Below are positions 6,315 through 12,361 of a DNA stretch of 12,361 nt, piece after piece (position 1 is the first letter of the stretch; each line of letters opens with the position of its first letter). Source of the stretch: Candidatus Adiutrix sp. (lineage in GTDB: Bacteria; Desulfobacterota; Desulfarculia; Adiutricales; Adiutricaceae); contig JAITVE010000170.1 of the NCBI GenBank assembly GCA_031285975.1, positions 1-12,361 on the forward strand. Direction: 5' to 3'. The translations under genes and the position numbers were made by a program. Under the pieces are notes generated by a model, which searched no databases, was not told the origin of the DNA, and was given only the letters and a program-made list of their open reading frames with translations.

Positions 6315-6809
6315 TCACTGCTTGAACCCCATACTGCTGTACTTATCGGCATGGCCGGGAGCGGGCGACAGTTCTTTCAACTCCCTGTCAAAATCGTCCA
6401 GGGTGGTGAAGGAGCGGTACACGCTGGCGAAGCGCACGTAGGCCACGGGATCGACTTCCTTCAGAAACTCGATAATCTTTTCCCCGACTTCGCGGGAGGG
6501 AATTTCCTTGATGTTGGCTTCCTGGAACTGGCGCTCCAGCTTTTCCAAAAAGCTGTCCACCACTTCCACGGAGACCGGGCGCTTTTCCGTGGCTTTCAGG
6601 ATGCCGCTGCGCACTTTGTCGCGGTTGAAGGCTTCCCGGCGGCCGTCTTTTTTAATGAGCAAGGGAATCTGCTCTTCCACCTTTTCATAGGTGGTGAAGC
6701 GGCGCTCGCATTTGAAGCATTCGCGGCGGCGGCGAATGGACAGGGCGTCTTTGCCCAGGCGGGAATCAATGACCTTGTTGTTCAAGTCTCCGCAAAAGGG
6801 ACATTTCAT
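6315..6809 (-). CDS. nrdR: transcriptional repressor NrdR
   Basis: A 164-residue ATP/dATP-sensing repressor of ribonucleotide reductase genes. The N-terminal zinc ribbon is complete (C3, C6, C31, C34; MKCPFC and CFKC), with the DSR and RRRREC stretch typical of the DNA-binding part. The ATP-cone follows from about residue 46 to 136 (IPLLIKKDGRREAFNRDKV, VDPVAYVRFASVYR). Length is normal for the family, with a slightly extended Ser/Gly-containing C-terminus. aaggagg stands about 11 bases before the ATG on the minus strand, a somewhat long spacing. No ribonucleotide reductase gene is in the window. The upstream region is shared divergently with ompH. Confidence 0.96.
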   Translation of the reverse strand: MKCPFCGDLNNKVIDSRLGKDALSIRRRRECFKCERRFTTYEKVEEQIPLLIKKDGRREAFNRDKVRSGILKATEKRPVSVEVVDSFLEKLERQFQEANIKEIPSREVGEKIIEFLKEVDPVAYVRFASVYRSFTTLDDFDRELKELSPAPGHADKYSSMGFKQ

Positions 6810-6945
6810 GATCTAAACAGCCTCCTTGGTTGAGTCGCTCCGCCTGGGAGCCGGTAACGCTGGGGGACGGGTTCAGCCGGGTGTGGGAACTCCGCCATAT
6901 ATAAGTAATCGACTATGATAAAAAATGAAGCCTACCTGGGCATTA

Positions 6946-6974
6946 GTTATATACAATTATACTATAATTTGCAA
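6946..6974 (-). promoter_or_regulatory. candidate promoter for nrdR
   Basis: On the minus strand TTGCAA (6974-6969) and TATAAC (6951-6946) are separated by 17 bases. It lies in AT-rich DNA where such matches arise easily, and the leader to nrdR would be about 130 bases. The spacer contains the symmetrical attata-c-tataat (6956-6968), which could be an operator. Tentative. Confidence 0.35.
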
Positions 6975-7261
6975 TATAAATTTTTAATTTCACATCATTT
7001 AGTGGCATCTTTTTTTGCTGGTGTTTTAATTTTTCAATGAATACAAGATATTGTGCACGACATCATGTGGTGGCCGACCGCCGTCCCAAGGCCCATTCCG
7101 GCCTCAATTGGGGGCCCTGATGGCAAATGTGCGCCTTTCCGCCCGGCAAAGCGGGCCCGGCTTGACATTTAATTGGATAATTCGGCGCAAATGTGGTATA
7201 TAGAACGAATATGAAGCCCGGCGCCGTAACAGGATGCGAAAGCGATGAGCGTGCTCGGCAT

Positions 7262-7267
7262 TATAAT
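7262..7267 (+). promoter_or_regulatory. candidate -10 box for ompH
   Basis: A perfect TATAAT lies about 40 bases before the ompH ATG, giving a plausible leader of about 33 bases. I see no matching -35 at 16-18 bases upstream (aaagcg region), so an activator or an alternative sigma factor would be needed. Tentative. Confidence 0.35.
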
Positions 7268-7306
7268 GTTTTGTGAAAAAGTTCAGTATATGAGCGTGGA
7301 GGCACC

Positions 7307-7840
7307 ATGAAAGGTAATAGCAAACTTCTGATTCTGACTTTGGCCCTGGCCGTGATTTTCCTGGCGGGAGCTTCGCGCGAGGCAATGGCCCAGCAGCCGA
7401 ACATCGGGGTTTTCGACCTGCAAAAAGTTTTGAATGATTCCAAAAAAGGCCAGGCGGCCCGTAAAAAATTGGAATCCACCTTTAAGAAGAAGCAGGAAGA
7501 GCTGAAAAAGAAAGAAGAGACCATCACCAAGCAGCGCAACGAGCTGGTTAAAATGGTGGAATCCCGCTCGGGCAATCAGGAAGAGATGCGCAAACGGGAC
7601 GGGGAGCTTCAGAAGCTGATGGTGGCCTATCAGGCAGAACTGGGCAAGGCCAACGAAACCATGCGCACTGATGAAGAAGCCGCTTTGAAGCCCCTGGTGG
7701 ACAAGGCCGTTAAAACCGCTGGCGACCTGGGCCGCGCGCGCGGCTACATCGCGGTCATCGAAGTGCAGCAGGCCGGGGTGGTCTACGCCCAGGACAGCAT
7801 GGACTTGACTGCTGAAATCGTCAAGGCTGTGGATAAATAA
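7307..7840 (+). CDS. skp: periplasmic chaperone OmpH/Skp family
   Basis: A 177-residue exported chaperone. Family members hold unfolded outer-membrane proteins in the periplasm on the way to the BAM complex. The signal peptide spans 1-28 (core LLILTLALAVIFLAG, cleavage AMA|QQ). The mature protein starts with the typical IGVFDLQKVLNDSKKGQAARKKL motif, followed by a long Lys/Glu-rich coiled coil (about 42-120) and a C-terminal strand segment (GYIAVIEVQQAGVVYAQ) that closes the trimer body. ggagg lies 6-7 bases before the ATG. It precedes lpxD as in many Gram-negatives, but bamA, the usual upstream neighbour, is absent: the gene upstream is nrdR, transcribed away. A hairpin cluster and a terminator separate it from lpxD. 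Confidence 0.92.
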   Translation: MKGNSKLLILTLALAVIFLAGASREAMAQQPNIGVFDLQKVLNDSKKGQAARKKLESTFKKKQEELKKKEETITKQRNELVKMVESRSGNQEEMRKRDGELQKLMVAYQAELGKANETMRTDEEAALKPLVDKAVKTAGDLGRARGYIAVIEVQQAGVVYAQDSMDLTAEIVKAVDK

Positions 7841-7964
7841 GGCTCTGTCGAGAAGCAATCCGGACGTTTTCCTGGCAAGGCGCTCTTGCTTTTGCCGGAT
7901 TGTGGGCGGCAAAAGCAAGAGCAACACAGCCAGGGAGATGTCCGGGTTATTTATCGACTGAGCC
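7841..7964. repeat. 124-bp long imperfect inverted repeat (MITE-like or structured 3' UTR)
   Basis: Starting at the base after the ompH stop codon, the left arm (7841-7896) pairs with the right arm (7908-7964) over nearly its whole length. The 15 bases next to the 11-base loop are perfect (gctcttgcttttgcc, 7882-7896, with its complement 7908-7922). Of the outer 25 bases, 20 match (7841-7865 with 7940-7964), and cctggc/gccagg pair between them. Only a few bases in the middle do not pair. The ends, ggctctgtcga and its near complement, resemble insertion-sequence termini. No open reading frame fits inside. I found no target-site duplication at the flanks, so a mobile origin is unproven. As RNA it would form a very stable hairpin 3' of ompH. 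Confidence 0.75.
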
Positions 7965-7975
7965 TGAGGCCGGTT

Positions 7976-8013
7976 AAGCCCCGGCGGCGCACAGCCCCAC
8001 CGGGGCGCGGCTT
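7976..8013. repeat. GC-rich hairpin between ompH and lpxD
   Basis: ccccgg (7979-7984) pairs with ccgggg (8000-8005), and the flanking aagcc/ggctt ends (7976-7980, 8009-8013) can extend the stem past a bulge. It lies between the long inverted repeat and the terminator. No T-tract follows. Confidence 0.4.
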
Positions 8014-8023
8014 GATTTGGGCA

Positions 8024-8058
8024 CGGCCTACCGGCAAACACGGTAGGCCGCTCTTTTT
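8024..8058 (+). terminator. intrinsic terminator between ompH and lpxD
   Basis: cggcctaccg (8024-8033) and cggtaggccg (8041-8050) form a perfect 10-bp GC-rich stem with a 7-base loop (gcaaaca). ctcttttt (8051-8058) follows directly. This is a textbook Rho-independent terminator for plus-strand transcription. It lies about 185 bases past the ompH stop and about 65 bases before the lpxD ATG, so it should limit read-through from ompH into the lipid A genes. Confidence 0.8.
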
Positions 8059-8072
8059 ATGCGGTTCTTTAC

Positions 8073-8111
8073 GCGGCGCAAAGCCCTTTTGGGCGGCGCG
8101 AAGCCCCTTGG
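8073..8111. repeat. 20-bp tandem repeat upstream of lpxD
   Basis: gcggcgcaaagcccttttgg (8073-8092) is followed at once by gcggcgcgaagccccttgg (8093-8111), two near-identical units. They lie in the lpxD leader just before its ATG at 8125 and after the terminator. Meaning unknown; slippage or a regulatory element are possible. Confidence 0.65.
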
Positions 8112-8124
8112 CACAGGTTGGTTT

Positions 8125-9294
8125 ATGCTGAAATTCGACTGTGAACACACATTGCAATCGCTGATGGAACAGGCCGCGCAGGACTTGGCTGCCCAGCTTG
8201 ACACCCTGGGCGTGCCCGGCCTGGCCCCGGCCCTGGAACTGCGGGGCGACGGCGCGACGGTCATCCGCGCCCTGGCGGCGGTGGACGAGGCCGCGCCGGG
8301 GGCGCTGACCTTTGCCAACAACGCCAAATTCCTGGCCCAGGCCGAAGCCGCCGGGGCCTCGGCCGTCATCGCCCCCCCGGCGGTGGCCGCCCAGGCCAAG
8401 ATTCCGGCCCTGGCCACCGCCGAGCCCCGCCTGGTGTTCGCCGTGCTGCTGGGCCTCATGGGCCGGGCCGACGCGCCCGCGCCGGTGGCCGGTGAGGCCT
8501 TTTTTGCCGACCGGGCTTCGGCGCTTCTGGGCGAGGGAGTGGTCATCGGGCCCCAGGCCTATATCGGCCCCAACGTGAAAATTGGGGCCCGGACGGTCAT
8601 CGCCCCCCAGGCCTATCTGGATGAAGGGGTGGAGATTGGCGAGGACTGCGTTATTCATCCCCGGGCCGTGCTGCGCCGGGGGGTGCGGGTCGGGAGCCGC
8701 TGCCAGATTCACGTGGGCGCGGTTATCGGCGAAGACGGTTTCGGCTACACCCAGCTGCCCGACCCCGGCCGGGGGCGGCTGATTCACTTTAAAAACGCCC
8801 ACCTGGGCGGGGTGGTCATTGAGGACGATGTGGAAATCGGGGCCCAGACCTCCATCGACCGGGGCCTGGTTTCGGACACGGTCATTGGCCGGGGCTCCAA
8901 GCTGGACAATCTGGTGCAGATAGGCCACAATGTGAAAGTGGGGCAGGACTGCGTCATCGTCTCCCAGGTGGGGGTCGGCGGGCACAGCGTCATCGGCGAC
9001 CGGGTGTTTCTGCTGGGTCAGGTGGGCCTGGGGCCGGGGGTGGTCATCGGCGCGGACGCCATTGTCACGGCCCAGTCGGGCCTGGGCAGCGGCGAACTGC
9101 CGTCCGGCCGCCGGGCCTGGAGCGGCACGCCCCTGCGGGCCAGCGACGAGGCCTATCAAATCATGGCCCTGAGCGCCAGCCAACTGCCCAAAGTGCGCAG
9201 CTTCTTTCAAAAATTGAAAAAAAGCGCCTCTTTCGACGAATTAAAAAAAGCCTTTTTCGACGACGGCGAGACTCCAAAGGGAGAGAAAAAATGA
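8125..9294 (+). CDS. lpxD: UDP-3-O-(3-hydroxyacyl)glucosamine N-acyltransferase LpxD
   Basis: A 389-residue cytoplasmic acyltransferase that adds the N-linked 3-hydroxyacyl chain from acyl-ACP in the third step of lipid A synthesis. The N-terminal uridine-binding domain ([27 protein letters not shown]) precedes a left-handed beta-helix of hexapeptide repeats (about 135-330). That domain carries GEDGFGY, the IDRG motif and [12 protein letters not shown], whose His (about 268) matches the catalytic His of the family. A helical C-terminal extension rich in Lys follows. The ATG at 8125 is preferred. An in-frame ATG at 8059 overlaps the terminator T-tract and has no ribosome site, and its extra residues come from the tandem repeat. 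The site before 8125 is itself weak (cacagg). Its stop overlaps the fabZ start (ATGA), so the two are translationally coupled. Confidence 0.94.
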   Translation: MLKFDCEHTLQSLMEQAAQDLAAQLDTLGVPGLAPALELRGDGATVIRALAAVDEAAPGALTFANNAKFLAQAEAAGASAVIAPPAVAAQAKIPALATAEPRLVFAVLLGLMGRADAPAPVAGEAFFADRASALLGEGVVIGPQAYIGPNVKIGARTVIAPQAYLDEGVEIGEDCVIHPRAVLRRGVRVGSRCQIHVGAVIGEDGFGYTQLPDPGRGRLIHFKNAHLGGVVIEDDVEIGAQTSIDRGLVSDTVIGRGSKLDNLVQIGHNVKVGQDCVIVSQVGVGGHSVIGDRVFLLGQVGLGPGVVIGADAIVTAQSGLGSGELPSGRRAWSGTPLRASDEAYQIMALSASQLPKVRSFFQKLKKSASFDELKKAFFDDGETPKGEKK

Positions 9295-9767
9295 CTGACT
9301 TCAAATATGACATCAGCGACATTATGCGCATAATGCCCCACCGCTATCCCTTCCTGATGGTTGACCGCGTGACCGCCCTGGAGCCCTGGAAATCCATTTC
9401 GGCCTACAAAAACATCACCTGCAACGAGCCCCAGTTTCAGGGGCATTTCCCCGCCATGCCGGTCATGCCGGGGGTGCTTTTGGTGGAGGCCATGGGCCAG
9501 GCCGCGGCCATGTTCGTGGCCCTGTCCGTCAAAGAAGCCCCCGACCGGGTGCCGGACGGCGTGGAACTGCCCGATTTGGAAGGCCGGGTGGCCTTTTTCG
9601 CCGGGTTCGACAAAGTGAAATTCCGCCGCCAGGTCATCCCCGGCGACCGCCTGGACATGGAGGTGACCCTCCTGCGCCTCGGCAGCCGCATCTGGAAAGT
9701 GGCCGCCCTGGCCACTGTGGACGGCCAAAAAGCCGCCGAGGCCGAAATGATGGCCGCTCTGTCTTGA
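9291..9767 (+). CDS. fabZ: 3-hydroxyacyl-ACP dehydratase FabZ
   Basis: A 158-residue hot-dog-fold enzyme that dehydrates 3-hydroxyacyl-ACP in fatty acid elongation. It competes with LpxA and LpxD for the same substrate pool, which explains its place in the lipid A operon. Seen are [14 protein letters not shown] (14-27), [20 protein letters not shown] (51-70) with catalytic H52 and E66 at the family spacing of 14, and the [15 protein letters not shown] segment. The ATG overlaps the lpxD stop by 4 bases. ggagag lies just upstream within lpxD. lpxA follows after 51 bases. Confidence 0.96.
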   Translation: MTDFKYDISDIMRIMPHRYPFLMVDRVTALEPWKSISAYKNITCNEPQFQGHFPAMPVMPGVLLVEAMGQAAAMFVALSVKEAPDRVPDGVELPDLEGRVAFFAGFDKVKFRRQVIPGDRLDMEVTLLRLGSRIWKVAALATVDGQKAAEAEMMAALS

Positions 9768-9818
9768 GCACAACAATATATCACCGGCCCAGCCCGGCTT
9801 CCATATAGAAAGTTTCGA

Positions 9819-10601
9819 ATGTCCATACATCCTACCGCTATTATTGATTCCAGCGCGGAAATTGATTCCAGCGCTTCCATCGGCCCCTACGCGCTCATCG
9901 GCCCCCGGGTGGTGATTGGCCCGGACGTGGAAATCAAGGGCCACGCCTGTATAGATAAAGACACCGCCATTGGCCGGGGCAGCCGCGTCTGGCCCTTCGC
10001 CTCCGTGGGGGCTGACCCGCAAGACCTTAAATATCAAGGGGAACGCACCCGCCTGGTCATCGGCGAGGGGGTGACCATCCGCGAGTCGGCCACCATCCAC
10101 CGGGGCACGGAAGGCGGCGGCGGGCTGACCGAAATCGGCGACGGCTGCCTGATTATGGCCACGGTGCATGTGGCCCACGATTGCCGCGTCGGGGCCGGGG
10201 TCATCCTGTCGAGCTACGCGGTCTTGGCCGGGCATGTGGAAGTCGGGCCGGGGGCCATTATCGGCGGTCTCTCCGCCGTGCACCAGTTTGGCCGGGTGGG
10301 GGCCTATGCCTTTGTGGGCGGCGGCTCTGGGCTCTCCAAGGACTGGCCGCCCTATATGGCCGGGGCCAGCATCGGGGCGCGGGAAGTGCTGTTGGCGGGC
10401 CCCAACGTGGTGGGCCTCAAGCGGCGCGAAGTTTCGCAGGACATTGTTCAAGCCCTGAAGGGCGTGTTCACCCTGGTCTGCCGCAACCACCGGCCCCTGG
10501 CCGAAGTGCTGGCCGAGGCCGAAGCGCAGTATGGCCAGGTGGCGGAAGCGCGGGAATTCATTGAATTCTATCGCTCGTCCCAGCGCGGGGTCTATCGGTG
10601 A
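9819..10601 (+). CDS. lpxA: UDP-N-acetylglucosamine O-acyltransferase LpxA
   Basis: A 260-residue trimeric cytoplasmic enzyme that transfers a 3-hydroxyacyl chain from ACP to UDP-GlcNAc, the first step of lipid A synthesis. Left-handed beta-helix hexapeptides fill residues 2-185 (IHPTAIID, IGPYALIG, VVIGPDVEI). VHVAHDC carries the expected catalytic His (H120), with H117, H139 (AGHV) and H155 (AVHQFG) at the positions of the other conserved His. The C-terminal helical domain holds GLKRREVS. The ribosome site is weak (gaaag). There is a 51-base gap after fabZ, and the stop overlaps the lpxI GTG start by 4 bases. Confidence 0.96.
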   Translation: MSIHPTAIIDSSAEIDSSASIGPYALIGPRVVIGPDVEIKGHACIDKDTAIGRGSRVWPFASVGADPQDLKYQGERTRLVIGEGVTIRESATIHRGTEGGGGLTEIGDGCLIMATVHVAHDCRVGAGVILSSYAVLAGHVEVGPGAIIGGLSAVHQFGRVGAYAFVGGGSGLSKDWPPYMAGASIGAREVLLAGPNVVGLKRREVSQDIVQALKGVFTLVCRNHRPLAEVLAEAEAQYGQVAEAREFIEFYRSSQRGVYR

Positions 10602-11425
10602 GCGCCCCCATCGGCCTTATCGCCGGGAACCGCGACCTGCCGCTCATGGTGGCCGCCAAAGCCCGTGAACTGGGGCGGCCCCTGGTCGCGGCCGGCATTG
10701 ACGGCGAAGCCGCGCCCGAACTGGCCGGGCTGGCCGACCGCTTCCAGCTTTTCACCCTGGGCCAGGCCGGGCCGGTGTTGGACTATTTCGCCGCCGCCGG
10801 GGTGCGGGACGTGGTGATGATTGGCGGCATAAGCCGAGAAACCTTAGTGCTGAACTATGAGCCGGACGCCGTGGCCCTGGAAGTGCTGGAAACGCTGGAA
10901 GATTTCCACACTGACCGCATCCTCCGGGCTGTGGCCGGGCTGTTGGAATCCCGTGGGTTGGCCCTGCGTTCCGTGGCCGAACTGCTGCCCGAGCTTTTGA
11001 CCCCGCCGGGCTTCCTCACCCAAAAAATCCCCGACGACGGCCTCATGGCCGACCTCCGCATCGCCTGGCGCGTGGCCAAAGAACTGGGCCGCCTGGACAT
11101 CGGCCAGTGCGCCGTGGTTTCCGGTAAAATCACCATGGCCGCCGAAGCCGCCGAGGGCACCGACGCCGCCGTTCTGCGCGGGGCTGCCCTGGCCGGGGAA
11201 GGCCAGCCCGTGGCCGTGGCCAAAGTGGTCAAGCCCACCCAGGATGTGCGCCTCGACCCCCCGGTCATCGGGCCGGAAACCATCCGCGTCATGGCCCAGG
11301 CCGGGGTGAACGCCCTGGCGGTGGACGCGGGCGCGGTGCTCATCATCAACCGCGAGGAATGCGTGCGCCTGGCCGACGAAGCCGGGCTGGCCCTCCTGGC
11401 CTGCACCGACGATTTTTTACTATGA
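10598..11425 (+). CDS. lpxI: UDP-2,3-diacylglucosamine pyrophosphatase LpxI
   Basis: A 275-residue LpxI (DUF1009) enzyme that hydrolyses UDP-2,3-diacylglucosamine to lipid X and UMP. It is the alternative to LpxH used by alpha- and deltaproteobacteria and some others. Seen are GLIAGNRDLP at the N-terminus, a middle GGISRETL segment, and the C-terminal catalytic domain with EGTDAAVLRG, VVKPTQDVRLDPPVIGPETI (including the conserved Asp of QDxRxD) and DAGAVLIINREE. The usual RxDLP reads RLDPP here. It starts at GTG 10598 in a GTGA overlap with the lpxA stop. Its own stop lies in an ATGA that may be the lpxB start. Confidence 0.94.
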   Translation: MSAPIGLIAGNRDLPLMVAAKARELGRPLVAAGIDGEAAPELAGLADRFQLFTLGQAGPVLDYFAAAGVRDVVMIGGISRETLVLNYEPDAVALEVLETLEDFHTDRILRAVAGLLESRGLALRSVAELLPELLTPPGFLTQKIPDDGLMADLRIAWRVAKELGRLDIGQCAVVSGKITMAAEAAEGTDAAVLRGAALAGEGQPVAVAKVVKPTQDVRLDPPVIGPETIRVMAQAGVNALAVDAGAVLIINREECVRLADEAGLALLACTDDFLL

Positions 11426-12361
11426 CGATAGTTTCCAAACATAACGGCGCCGAACGGGGCCATGTCTCCTCTCCTATGCCGCTCGTTTCCAACCATAATT
11501 GTGCCGAGCCTGGCCGCGTGAAAATAATGATTTCAGCCGGGGAGAGTTCCGGCGAAATTCACGGCGCGGCCCTGATGAAAGCGGCCAGGGCCAAGGGTTT
11601 TGACTGGCGGTTCCTGGGCCTGGGCGGCGATCGCATGGCGGCGGAAGGGGCGCGGCTCATCGGCCACGTGCGGGACACGGCGGTGATGGGTCTCACCGAA
11701 GTGCTCGGCTCTCTCAGGCGCATTCTGGCCGTGCGCGCGGCCATGATGAAAAGCCTGGAACTCGACCGCCCGAATGCCTTGGTGCTCATCGACTCCCCGG
11801 ATTTCAACTTCCCCCTGGCCACGCGGGCGCAGGAGTTGGGCATCCCGGTCATCTATTATATCTGCCCCCAGGTCTGGGCCTGGCGGGAGAAGCGGCTGGA
11901 ATTTTTGGCCCGCCACACCAGCCGCCGGGCCGTCATTTTCGAGTTCGAAAAAAAATTCTATGAGGAACGCGGCGTGGGCGCGGACTGGGTGGGCCACCCG
12001 GTGCTGGACGAACTGCCGCCCCCGGCCCCGCGTGAGATGGTGAAAGCCGCCCTGGGTTTCGACCCCGACCGGAAGCTGTTGGCCCTCATGCCCGGCAGCC
12101 GCCGCAAAGTGGTCTCCCGCCTGGCTCCCGGCTTGCTCCAGGCCGCCGAATTATTGTTGCGAAAAGACGATTCCCTGCAACTGGTTTTGCCTCTGGCCGA
12201 TTCTTTGGAGCCCGAGTTCATGGGGCAGTTCGTGGCCGCTGCCGGGGCCGGGGTGCGGGAAAAAATACGTGTCATCCCCGGCCGCTCGCGGGACATTTTG
12301 GCCGGGGCCGACCTGGCCTTGCTGGCCTCCGGCACTTCCAGCGTCGAGGCCACCTTCCTGG
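11422..12361 (+). CDS. lpxB: lipid-A-disaccharide synthase LpxB (3' part cut by window end)
   Basis: A partial glycosyltransferase (GT19) that joins lipid X and UDP-2,3-diacylglucosamine into the lipid A disaccharide. The frame stays open to the last base (about 313 residues). Family motifs are SAGESSGEIHGA (usual SAGExSGDxxGA; Asp is Glu here), VLIDSPDFNFPLA with the conserved Asp, YYICPQVWAWR, FEKKFYEERGV, WVGHPVLDEL, LMPGSRRKVVSRL and ASGTSSVEAT. The start is uncertain. ATG 11422 overlaps the lpxI stop as ATGA, like other junctions here, but the family's normal N-terminus begins at GTG 11518 (KIMISAGE). The extra 32 residues contain a twice-repeated 12-residue unit and match nothing I know in LpxB. 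I give 11422 as the outer limit; no Shine-Dalgarno decides. Confidence 0.9.
   Translation, partial: MTIVSKHNGAERGHVSSPMPLVSNHNCAEPGRVKIMISAGESSGEIHGAALMKAARAKGFDWRFLGLGGDRMAAEGARLIGHVRDTAVMGLTEVLGSLRRILAVRAAMMKSLELDRPNALVLIDSPDFNFPLATRAQELGIPVIYYICPQVWAWREKRLEFLARHTSRRAVIFEFEKKFYEERGVGADWVGHPVLDELPPPAPREMVKAALGFDPDRKLLALMPGSRRKVVSRLAPGLLQAAELLLRKDDSLQLVLPLADSLEPEFMGQFVAAAGAGVREKIRVIPGRSRDILAGADLALLASGTSSVEATFL
11431..11465 (+). repeat. lpxI-lpxB junction repeat, unit 1
   Basis: This 35-base unit matches 11485-11519 at 26 of 35 positions, at a distance of 54 bases (18 codons). In the lpxB frame it reads VSKHNGAERGHV, against VSNHNCAEPGRV for unit 2. Confidence 0.6.
11485..11519 (+). repeat. 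lpxI-lpxB junction repeat, unit 2
   Basis: Second unit of the repeat at 11431-11465. It ends on the first two bases of GTG 11518, the likely canonical lpxB start. The in-frame spacing preserves reading through both units. Confidence 0.6.

Larger units (their letters stand above)
6810..7306. other. 497-bp divergent intergenic region nrdR / ompH
   Basis: No convincing gene lies here. The part from about 6900 to 7060 is strikingly AT-rich against the GC-rich flanks and contains the palindrome attata-c-tataat (6956-6968). Candidate promoter elements for both flanking genes are listed separately. TTGACA at 7162-7167 has no -10 at a usable distance: the nearest TATA box (7197-7202) is 29 bases away. 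I saw no tRNA, small-RNA signature or intact palindromic NrdR box pair. Confidence 0.6.

Noticed and set aside
7162..7202. TTGACA with a downstream TATATA before ompH
   Set aside because: The spacing is 29 bases, far from the 16-18 needed, so they do not form one promoter.
7841..7964. Calling the long inverted repeat a proven MITE
   Set aside because: The flanking bases (ataaataa on the left, tgaggccg on the right) are not a target duplication, and a second copy cannot be sought within the window.
7951..9210. A 419-codon open frame on the minus strand, antisense to lpxD
   Set aside because: lpxD on the plus strand is unmistakable. The antisense frame is a by-product of GC-rich, repetitive hexapeptide codons, and its protein is low-complexity Gly/His/Pro-rich.
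9207..10490. A 427-codon minus-strand open frame opposite fabZ and lpxA
   Set aside because: Same reason: it mirrors the hexapeptide repeats of LpxA, has no ribosome site or recognisable domain, and overlaps two firm genes.
1..12361. CRISPR array, tRNA or rRNA genes, full insertion sequence with transposase
   Set aside because: None was seen on either strand: no regularly spaced repeats, no cloverleaf with CCA-type end, no transposase motif.

Overview
The window reads as part of a GC-rich Gram-negative chromosome, most likely from a deltaproteobacterium (Desulfobacterota and relatives). The reasons are an ompH-lpxD-fabZ-lpxA-lpxI-lpxB order that uses LpxI rather than LpxH for UDP-2,3-diacylglucosamine hydrolysis, a stand-alone PilD-type prepilin peptidase next to a CheY, NrdR, and a small CxxC protein of a type I associate with Proteobacteria. 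The phylum is an inference; the window holds no rRNA or tRNA.

Layout. (1) 1-1306: a stem-loop-bearing leader, a 60-residue Cys-rich protein and a ROK-family sugar kinase, all on the + strand. (2) 1307-3803: an accessory-looking segment with a YjbR/MmcQ-like gene (1373-1786), then two secreted proteins of unknown function (1921-2814 and 2826-3803). The secreted pair is clearly AT-richer than its surroundings: by hand count line 3301-3360 has 23 G/C of 60, against 49 of 60 in line 8221-8280 of lpxD. A degenerate copy of the 3' end of the ROK gene lies at 1813-1858, so the YjbR gene is bracketed by two copies of that tail. (3) 3771-5469, minus strand: an operon cheY - pilD - yjbR with a good sigma70-type promoter at 5550-5578. 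Its last gene converges on, and overlaps, the second secreted-protein gene. (4) 5628-6809, minus strand: a small exported protein of unknown function, and nrdR. (5) 6810-7306: an AT-rich divergent intergenic region. (6) 7307-12361, plus strand: ompH/skp, then a 124-bp long inverted repeat, a further hairpin and an intrinsic terminator, then the lipid A genes lpxD-fabZ-lpxA-lpxI-lpxB. These are mostly coupled by ATGA/GTGA stop-start overlaps. lpxB runs off the window end.

The lipid A block holds LpxA and LpxD (acylation steps 1 and 3), FabZ (hydroxyacyl-ACP dehydratase, drawing on the same 3-hydroxyacyl-ACP pool), LpxI (pyrophosphate hydrolysis) and LpxB (disaccharide synthase). LpxC, LpxK and later enzymes are not in the window. 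OmpH/Skp is the periplasmic chaperone often encoded just upstream. The terminator between ompH and lpxD suggests that the two are not simply one transcript.

The least explained part is 1307-3803: two divergent, secreted, Cys-bearing paralogues in an AT-rich patch, flanked by two different YjbR-family genes and by a duplicated ROK tail. I could not assign these two proteins to a known family.
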